Part shown: piece by piece, positions 56,401-64,000 of the stretch | Position numbering within the stretch: the first letter of the stretch is position 1 | How the letters are laid out: the number at the start of each line of letters is the position of its first letter | NCBI GenBank assembly: GCA_030704615.1 | Contig: CM060734.1 | Span: 35,046,042-35,110,041 of the forward strand | Length of the DNA: 64,000 nt | DNA from: Takakia lepidozioides | Lineage: Eukaryota; Streptophyta; Takakiopsida; Takakiales; Takakiaceae | Direction of reading: 5' to 3' | Position numbers and translations under genes: made by a program | The notes under the pieces: generated by a model | Databases searched by the model: none | Seen by the model: only the letters and a program-made list of their open reading frames with translations | Told to the model about the DNA's origin: nothing

Positions 56401-58101
56401 GTTTCCTTTTGATGACTGTGCAGTCAGTGCTCTACTGTGGTTTTATTCTCATGGTGTCAAAACTGTGTTTGGAGCTTTAGCTCTCGGAGTCCTATGTAAG
56501 TATGCCGGGAGTTCTATTGTTCTTTGTGTTAGCACATCTGCATGCATCTTGGGGTGCAGGGGAGAGGGAGAGAGATTGTACTCATAAGACGTTGTTTGCC
56601 GTAGCCTTGTGGCCATTGACCCCGCGCCCAGTTTGAGCGGGAACAAAAGGGACAGAACCTACCTCTGTCAGGGGCTGACGTTGGTAGTAAGACTTACCTC
56701 CAAATAAAGAATTAATCGGGGTTTTCCAGATATCCTCTAGAAATCCCTTCACACAAGCATCAATCTGCTGTGTGTGATTTGCCCAAAAACTAGGCCTCAG
56801 GAGGGCCTGGGCTTTTGGCTCAGCCTCGAGACTTTCAAAGTTGGTAAACAGGGGTACAGGCACAATTCCCTTAATAGATTTGAAGAGAGCGTCTCTTTGG
56901 TGAGAGAACCCTGGACAGTGTATCAGAAAATGAATACTGTCTTCAGATTGCCCACACAACGGGCAATTGCACTCTCCCTTTCCTCTCTGCTTCTGTTTGC
57001 TGTTGGAAGGTAGGCTTCCTGCCCTGAGTTTAAATTTCAGTCTAGTGCCGAGAGTGGGTAGACCCTTGAGGTCATCCAAGATGTCCTCCCCCATGTCACA
57101 GACTGGAAACAAGTTCAGGGAAGTTTTCTGCCTAACTTCATTTTCATCAGACAATCTCATGGCAACAGACATGGCTGAGGACACTACAGCCTCTAAGTCA
57201 GATTTATCCAGCAGGGTCAAGACTTGCAGATCCAGGTCCAGGTCCTTGAGGATCTCTTCTACTCTCTTCTGCCAGGACTTAGCCTGTTTGACAGGGCGGT
57301 CCTGTTTCCAAGATATAGAGTCGATTAACTTAGGATATCTGGTGTTGGGCATATGTTGCAGCTGACCCGACCATCTGACCTTGAATTCATCTCGTCTGGA
57401 GCTTAAGGACGGAATGCCAAACTCACCCCGAACAGTCACATTGGCTGTTTTGGAGCATGCTGACATACACTCCTTAAGCACCCCCACTTGAATGGATTCT
57501 AGAGACTTAGCCTGGTTGGAGTTATCAACCCATATAGCAGATCCGTACTCCAAGGCAGGTCTAATAACGCGACAAAGCATGGTTTTCTTAACCTCAGAGT
57601 TGACCCCTCTGCAGTGGAAAAATTTAGTGAGCCCCAGAGCTTTGCCCTTGCCAGTTTGAACAACTTTCCGGATATGTGCATCCCAATTACAATTGGAGGA
57701 GAACTCAACGCCCAGGTAAGTGTAGGAAGGGAGGACCGGGATCTCTTGGCTACCCCATTGCCACTTAAGATCACTTCCTCCCTCTCCTCTGTCGTTGAAT
57801 GCTACCACTGCACATTTGCTGACATTAGCCTCTAGCCCCCAAAAATCAAAGTGCCAGGTCATGCTATTCAGGATGGTCTATTGAAGACAACATTCGATGT
57901 AGTTCTGCTGCCTCAGTTTACGTGTTTGCCCAAGACCATCTTGAGAATGGTTTGATAGCTCAATTATTAGCTGAACTGTTGGCTCTGTTTGGTACAGTGT
58001 TATTACTTCATGCGAGTTTCCGCACACCGAATCTGAAAGCTCGGCTCAATTCATTCCGGGAGGAGTTTCGTGCTGTCTGGCGCGGTTACAGTGATGCTTA
58101 A
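53432..58101 (+). CDS. PRA1 family protein (prenylated Rab acceptor), tandem copy 1
   Basis: PRA1 proteins are small membrane proteins of ER, Golgi and endosomes that bind prenylated Rab GTPases in vesicle traffic. Seven exons: 53432-53589, 54310-54350, 54839-54917, 55418-55504, 55873-55958, 56424-56495, 57998-58101 (627 nt, 208 residues). The N-terminus MEWSNVTAEELVDALKEVEW and the C-terminus NLKARLNSFREEFRAVWRGY closely resemble Arabidopsis PRA1A (about 209 residues). Two hydrophobic hairpins are visible: NYFILVTLILVIGFIRNPLA...LND, and FVVFCLITVSALLWFYSHGV...ALALGVLLLL. An upstream in-frame Met at 53372 exists, but homology begins at 53432. Intron 6 is 1502 bp, against 324 bp in the second copy, because of an antisense LINE fragment. 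Confidence 0.93.
56650..57880 (-). pseudogene. LINE reverse-transcriptase C-terminal fragment, antisense in PRA1 intron 6
   Basis: The minus strand codes the post-catalytic part of a LINE polyprotein: FWGLEANVSKCAVVAFN, LPSYTYLGVEFSSNCNWDAH, RPALEYGSAIWVDNSN, then a zinc-finger block CNCPLCGQSEDSIHFLIHCP. The catalytic FADD region is missing (5' truncated). The frame stays open for 426 codons and runs about 70 bp into sequence that is normal PRA1 intron (shared with 63590-63640). There is no poly(A) tract at its 3' end and no clear target duplication. Confidence 0.85.
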
Positions 58102-59610
58102 GTTGTTTCAGTTGTGTCCAAATTTGGAATCTTGGAATGGAACAGTATGGGAGGCTTCGGTGTTGAATTGGAATAACCAACAAGCTTTTCAGGGGTCACC
58201 AGGCAGTTGAGTACGGGGTATGAGTTTATTGTTGGGGTATTGTTGTGTCATTTTTTCAAGTCAGAGTGAACTGTAAACGTAAGATAGAATGTTTGTTTAT
58301 CCCTGGGGAAAACAAGCAGGAGCAAAAGAGGACTGAGGTCTGTGTATATACACCAAGAGAGAAGGCGCTAGTGGTGCTGGTGCTTTGTGCATACAAGATT
58401 GCTTTACTGTTATGATTGTCTGATAGTTGCTATATGGGAGCAAGCAGCACAATTTATGCGCATCCCCTGCAGTGGTTCACAATCACAAGAAACCCACCAA
58501 AGCCAAGTAAGGGCCACCCTGAATCCACTAGTTGGAATCAAGGGTGAGTGCCAGAATGTAGTGGACAAAGGGTTTCCATGTATCCACCCAGAGCCGGCAA
58601 ATATCCGGTAGCATTATTGGGAAGACATGTTGACCATGCAAGCATTGAATTTTTTCAGCTGACCTACATTCTGGGATCACCTCAAAATAGTTGGTGCCCG
58701 GGTGCCCACTCTTCTGTGGGTTGACCACCAGACGAAAGGGGGTGAGTTGGTGTACATGGAAACTCACCCACTATCTGGAAGATGTTCTGGAAATGGATAT
58801 CAACTACAAAACCTCGACGCAGCATGTCAGCATGATGAAAATCCAGTTTGCAAGGGAGCTGAGCAACACTGATAGACCTACCTCATCTGATGAGCCTTGT
58901 AGAAGACAGCAATCAGCATGTCCTAAAGAGACTTCGCCAAAGATCTGCGGATTCATGACCCAAGAACACTTACTGGGCATATTCTTTGTAAATTCTTAGA
59001 TGTATGGAAGAACTATGTTGGGAACTACATGTGATATCTGCACACAACGTTAGCTTGCCCCGCAAGGAAGGCATATTCGGGCAGCGGGCATACAGAATCT
59101 CTCGCAATATTCTGATGCCGTTTCATGGGTTTTGGACTTTGAGCAGCCATAACTTTGTCCCCTTTTGTGCAATGAAGCTCGGGCAAGTCGGGTTGGAAAG
59201 CTCTCCATCTGCACTACAATGTTTGTGTTGGCGGCTCTTCAATCAGACTAGAAGCGAGAGAGTTACGGCTGTTCGAATAAAACGGTGCCGTAGGACACTA
59301 AGTTAGGTCTGCTTCGACTTTGAATGACCTAACTATAGTTTGGACCGAGGTAACTCTGCAAATGCTACTACAGTTTGATGCTCCCAAGCAGGTTCTCTGT
59401 TGGAGCGTGTATGCGTGAGTGGCCTACTCACATCGGCGAAGGCAAGGATCCGAGGAATAGAAGGAGATTGCAGATATCCAAGGTGCTAGATTGAGAGAGT
59501 GAGGGGCTCGTCGAGGATTTGTTTGTAAGTTACACTTGTTGGAGAGGAGGGAAGGATCGACGAGTGGTGTTCAGATCCTTAATTTTGAAAGGGAAGGAAA
59601 GAGAGGGCCA
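58102..59610. other. Spacer between the tandem PRA1 genes
   Basis: It contains the 3' end of copy 1 and the leader of copy 2. Frames at 58387-59306 have no recognisable motif. The piece at 59130-59290 (AGCCATAACTTTGTCC, GTTGGAAAGCTCTC) resembles non-coding retroelement sequence, but no element could be delimited. Confidence 0.35.
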
Positions 59611-62600
59611 ATGGATTGGAGCAACGTGACAGCGGAGGAGCTGGTGGATGCATTGAAGGAGGTTGAATGGTCAACACCGCCGCGGCCGCTTGGAGAAGTC
59701 TTCGCTAGATTCACCGTCCCCAAAACACAGGCCAAATGGAATGGTCGCGTCAAATGCAACTTTTACTAGTAAGGATCCGACCTTGCGTGAGAGGAACCAT
59801 TGTCTCTAGATTTTACGTCGACTGAAAGAGTGGCCATATGTTTGGATTTCGCTGGAGACGACGCAAGAATTTGTTTTCCCCTAAGGATTCAGCGTTCTGC
59901 GAGTCTCCAGGATTCGTGTGCGTATTTAGGCGGCTGTCAATCCTGGCTTCGATGTCCAATTGTTTCAGTTTTTCTCGGTTCTTAGGTTTCGGTCTGAAGC
60001 CTCTATGGGGGTCTGTACATGCATAATGGTACTGGATGACTTACGTTGAAGATATATTGGATCCATAATTGGTCACAGATATGTAGCCAAACAGGTGCTT
60101 CACATCTGTTGTCGCATTGAAATCTGGGGGAAAGTATTATCCTGACTTGGAGAGAGAAAAGACTCCTGCCATAGCCAGCTTAAATAATAGCTTCCTATTT
60201 GGACTTAATACTTCACGCGTTAAACCTAGGCAACCAGCAGGACAAAATTACCTCCACGAGAACCTCGAGAGAAGTTAGAGGAGAAACCTACAGGCATAGT
60301 TGCCCAAGTCCATTTCTTCCCATTCTGTGATATGTCTCATGTTGTCTTAAATTGCTGTGACACCCTTGCCCTATCATCCAGGGGTATCCTGTGTGAGCAG
60401 AGTGTTTCATATTTAAACCCCACATCTGGTTCTGGGAGTGGTTATGCCTGCAATCACTTCAAATATTCATAAGGGGGTATATTTTCATTGGGGTTTCTAG
60501 TTCTAACAATGTTCATAGGATCCTGTACCCCAGTGGCTAATCTGTTTGATGAATTGAGGTTTGCAGCTACCGCACAAACTACTTCGTTTTCATTGCTCTC
60601 ATTCTTGGTAAGAAGTTGCATGCCTTTTGGGCATCTTGCACCCTAGGAACTTCAGTGAATGAAACAATGGGGATTGCAGTACTTGAGCATTTCAGCTGGC
60701 CCTAGCTCAGTTTCAACTTTTGATCTTACAGGTGATATTAGTCCGATGGATAAATAAAATAAATCATAGGTGTTGGTCTAGATTGCATGAAGCAAATAAC
60801 CATTTGGATATATCTATTGTAATTCATAACCCTTGAATAATCATATGCAGACTGATAATTATGGCACATGTACCTCATGAAGTAGCAAGCTGCAAGAATA
60901 TCAGAGCCAAGGGCAGTACCTAACACGGACAGAGTTTGCTCCAAATTGGCGAAACTACTGAATCCATTGACTTTGATCCATTTGTCTAGTACTATTGTAA
61001 GATCAGTAGCTTAACCTATCTGCATAGGATATATGTCACAGATCAATCTGTCACATGTTTGACCTGTTAGAAAAAACATGTATATGTAAGTGATTGGTGA
61101 GTTGTGTGCATAATCTGACAATGGCACGAATGGGTTGCATTATACAGTGATTGGATTTATACGCAATCCACTGGCACTGGTGGCAGTGCTTTTTGCAGGG
61201 TTCAGCATCGCTTTGTTGAATGACAGGTGATTTTTGCACCACCCTTTAGGTTTGAGGGACAGAATGTCTTAGCCACCACTGACCTAGTCTTTGTTCTCCA
61301 TCCTTCTAGAATAAAAGTACAAGTTGTGGAAAGAAATAGAATTGAATCACATGGTGACGTGCTCCAGCCTAAACTTGCGTATCCTTCACACTATACCACT
61401 AAACCAGACTTAATCAGCATAGTGGGAAAGTTCATGCATGTGCAATGTCAAGCCCAACACTGTCATCCCAAGGCTATAGATGTATGTCAAATATGGTGTA
61501 GTTCAAATTATGTGTGTTTCTTCTGATGTTTGAGTCTTGGTCTGGTTGTGTGAGCACGAGTGCTTGAAGACGAGAGGGTGGTCATTTGTTGATAGTAAGA
61601 CAAGACTCTTTTCAGATTAACAATCTTAAATTCTTCGTTTTTCTAGTGTCAGTGACTGTTGGATACGATGCTTTACGAGTGATCCTGCCAGATCAAAAGG
61701 CACTTACACGCAAGTCTCTCGCCCTTCCTTCCTCTCTATGCTGACTAGCTCTGTTGGTTCAGTTTTGCAGTATCAATTAGTGAAAGACTGACGAGAGCAA
61801 TCAGACGAATATCACCCCCTATTGCTGCTAAGTTGCGACCCCCGATCACGTACGTATCGTAAGCACAACTTTGTTCTTTTTGTCTCTCCCTCTCTTTCAC
61901 CTTGTAGGTAGAAGTTAGATCTCGGTAGGAGCACCACAGCGAGAGAGGCTTTATTAAGAACTGCAGCATTCACATCGAAGAGTCTGTGGTCATTGGAGTA
62001 TGAAACTCTGTCAAGTTTGCAATTCTGTGCAAGCTCGATTTGCAGATGATTGATCAGGAATCAGTGAACATTAACACCTATGCCTTTAGAATGCCAAAGA
62101 ACTAATTGAGGAGCTGCGTAAACTCACCATTTGCACGAATTCCAATCGTCCATTGCAGTACTTCCTTAGGCTCGGCTGAGTCCCCCACATCCATCTATGC
62201 TTCCAAGTAATCTTTGGAATAGTATAATGAAGCTCCTACTTACATGTGCAATATAGTGCCAGTGAAGACAATATCTGGCGCATTTAGTGTACTTGGAGAT
62301 CCTCTTCTGTAGAATCTTCTGGCTTCTGCTCTGGCCTCCTCCTATTACTCTTTCCAACCCCTACACAGGATTTCATTGTAAGACTCTTTGGCAGTAACTG
62401 GTAAACTTTTCTGAGTACACAGAATGCAGAAATGTTCAGGTGCTGCTTCATGGCTAACAAATAAAAAGATATTAGACTCAAAAAATGTGTTAGTTTTAGC
62501 TCCCAGTGTTGGTTGATACCATATTGCTAGCTATCAAGGTGTCCATCTTCCTAACAGAAGGCAGTAACCCTTCGGGTGAAGAGACACCCTAATTTACGCT

Positions 62601-63811
62601 CACTTTGGCAGGCGTTACCCTTTTTTTCTTCTCTTTTCTTATTGTTGTCACTGCTTTCTTCGTCGATATAAAGATCAAAAGTTGTCTGAGGTGCACTCAT
62701 TTTCCATATGTGCAGGACAGGAACACGAGGCAGGCCACTTAAAGGCATTGTCTATATCTGTGGCAAAGACCGTCGCTTTTTTGTTTTCGGCTTGTTTATT
62801 GGTATGCTTTCATGAGTCTCTTCTAAGCTCCTCTGTAGACTCTACCTGAAGAATATTGGACATATTAGTGGAAAAAAAGATGTTAGGAAATACAGGGCTG
62901 GAGCAGGTTGCTCCCTCACCTCCCCCTTTAGGGATTTTTAAGTGGTAGGATGATTGTTTCAATCACTGCAATCCGGCATTGCAGCCACCGCCTGATTTGT
63001 TTTAGTGACAAATGATGTTTATACATCATGATGAGATTGACTCTTGTTTCTGTCAACTACATTTGAACTCAACTCCTTGCAATTTTCAGCCCAGACAAAA
63101 CCTTCCCTCCCTCATCTGTGTGGGGCTTCTGGTAGGGCATCTGGTATCTTAGAGTGACTGACCGGGCAAACACTTCTCCTCAGTTGAAGTTGTCCCTGTC
63201 TCATTGTAATCTGGCTCCTGTGTGCCTGTTGTTCATGTGTCTTCCTCTCTATCCCTCTGCTTTGTGCAATTTCTGATTTTCTAAGTTTGTTTTCTTTCAA
63301 TGTACGTGCAGTCAGTGCTTTACTATGGTTCTACTCATGTGCTGTCAAAACCGTGTTTGGAGCTTTAGCTCTTGGAATCCTATGTAAGTATACCTGGAAT
63401 TCTATCTCTTCTTAATGCTTGCAAGTTTCCATATTTAGGGTTGGGGGGATCGGAACATAGAGAGGGAAACAAAGAAACTTGACTAGAGGGCCTCTGGAAA
63501 CAGTAGGCCTGAGGGACAGTGAGAATATACTCCTAAGACCTTTGAGGAGGGTGGGAGGTAGAGAGAGAATGTACTCATGAGACGTTTGCAGTAGACTTGT
63601 GGCATAGACCCGTGCCCAGTTGGGTGGAACAAAAAGAGAGAGAGAGAGAGAGATGTCCATGCTTGAGACTTAACAATGTTACCCTGACTGTCTGCTCTGT
63701 CTGGCAGTGTCAATATCACATGCAAGTTTCCGCACCCCAAATCTGAAAGCTCGTCTCAATTCCTTTCGGGAGGAGTTTCGTGCTGTATGGCGGGGCTACA
63801 GTGACGCATAG
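59611..63811 (+). CDS. PRA1 family protein (prenylated Rab acceptor), tandem copy 2
   Basis: Seven exons with exactly the same exon lengths as copy 1: 59611-59768, 60567-60607, 61148-61226, 61763-61849, 62716-62801, 63312-63383, 63708-63811 (208 residues). It starts MDWSNVTAEELVDALKEVEW and ends NLKARLNSFREEFRAVWRGY plus SDA. Substitutions against copy 1 concentrate in the membrane segments (for example NYFVFIALILVIGF, RRFFVFGLFI). Introns still align in places: GGACAGAGTTTGCTCCAAAT at about 60928 matches about 54577 in copy 1. Both copies keep intact frames and splice sites, so both are probably expressed. Confidence 0.93.
62536..62620 (+). repeat. Foldback arm fragment in intron 4 of PRA1 copy 2
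   Basis: AAGGTGTCCATCTTCC, AGGCAGTAACC, GAGACACCCTAATTTACGCT and GGCAGGCGTTA match the right arm of the 32608-33645 element (33560-33645) in order. Copy 1 lacks it at the equivalent place. Confidence 0.65.
63633..63652 (+). repeat. (AG)n microsatellite in intron 6 of PRA1 copy 2
   Basis: A run of about ten AG dinucleotides lies just after GGAACAAAAAG. In copy 1 the LINE fragment begins at the equivalent position. Confidence 0.85.
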
Positions 63812-64000
63812 ACATCTTTAGACATCTTTTGTGGGCATTAGTTTATGCCTATAAAGTTTGTAATGGAACAGCTCAGGATGCCATGGTGATGGAGGGATGG
63901 AATAACCGTCACTTTACAGAGCAGTTGAGAGTGGGTTAGTATATCATTAGGGCATTTTTTCATCTTCTACATTATTTTTACCTGGAGGTAGAATCAACTT

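Noticed and set aside
56144-56587. A 147-codon plus-strand frame overlapping PRA1 exon 6
   Set aside because: Only its in-frame part at 56424-56495 is exon; the rest is intron with stops in the homologous copy.
56582-56650. C-terminal part of the antisense LINE frame
   Set aside because: This part is ordinary PRA1 intron 6 sequence, shared with copy 2, read through by chance; it is not LINE.

Overview
The window is nuclear DNA from a land plant. It holds spliced host genes with GT-AG introns: a plastid-type lipoamide dehydrogenase, a secreted pectin methylesterase and two PRA1-family genes. Between them lie dense plant-type transposable elements: chromodomain Ty3/gypsy elements, CACTA, hAT-like, LINE and foldback DNA. 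The loose intergenic space and the style of the gypsy pol genes suggest a non-seed plant (bryophyte, lycophyte or fern). That is inference, and I cannot name a species.

Layout. 1-8974: repeats, then a chromovirus whose 1026-residue pol frame (4265-7345) is open although an in-frame deletion removed the N-terminal part of its reverse transcriptase; its probable 3' LTR follows. 8975-15498: a complete but decayed minus-strand chromovirus with both LTRs. 15499-18775: pol of a third gypsy element, split by a 964-bp CACTA element with perfect 3-bp target duplications. 18776-22560: repeat debris. 22869-25087: pectin methylesterase, five exons. 27088-32202 (minus): plastidial dihydrolipoyl dehydrogenase, fifteen exons. 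32608-33645: a long-armed foldback element about 400 bp upstream of that gene's start codon, itself interrupted by a 722-bp hAT-like element with a perfect 8-bp target duplication.

38393-45326 is the most unusual part: a 6.9-kb DNA transposon with terminal inverted repeats of about 324-361 bp, a 6-bp target duplication (ATCGTG) and a matching unoccupied site in a related repeat at 45866-45871. It carries a four-exon gene for a DDE integrase-core protein of the ALWHID/GGIDG type best known to me from animals and fungi. Its catalytic D, D and E are present, but it has one in-frame stop. The closest named superfamily I recall is IS3EU. A LINE endonuclease fragment lies inside it.

45327-53400: repeat-rich, with a hairpin-containing satellite of about 140-bp units (48200-48925), LTR-like sequence, and a 2.2-kb hAT-like element (50680-52899) that contains an array of perfect palindromes. 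53432-63811: two tandem PRA1 genes with identical seven-exon structure, each coding 208 residues. The last intron of the first was enlarged by an antisense LINE fragment.

The host genes are unrelated in function (cell-wall pectin, plastid fatty-acid synthesis, endomembrane traffic). There is no operon-like organisation.
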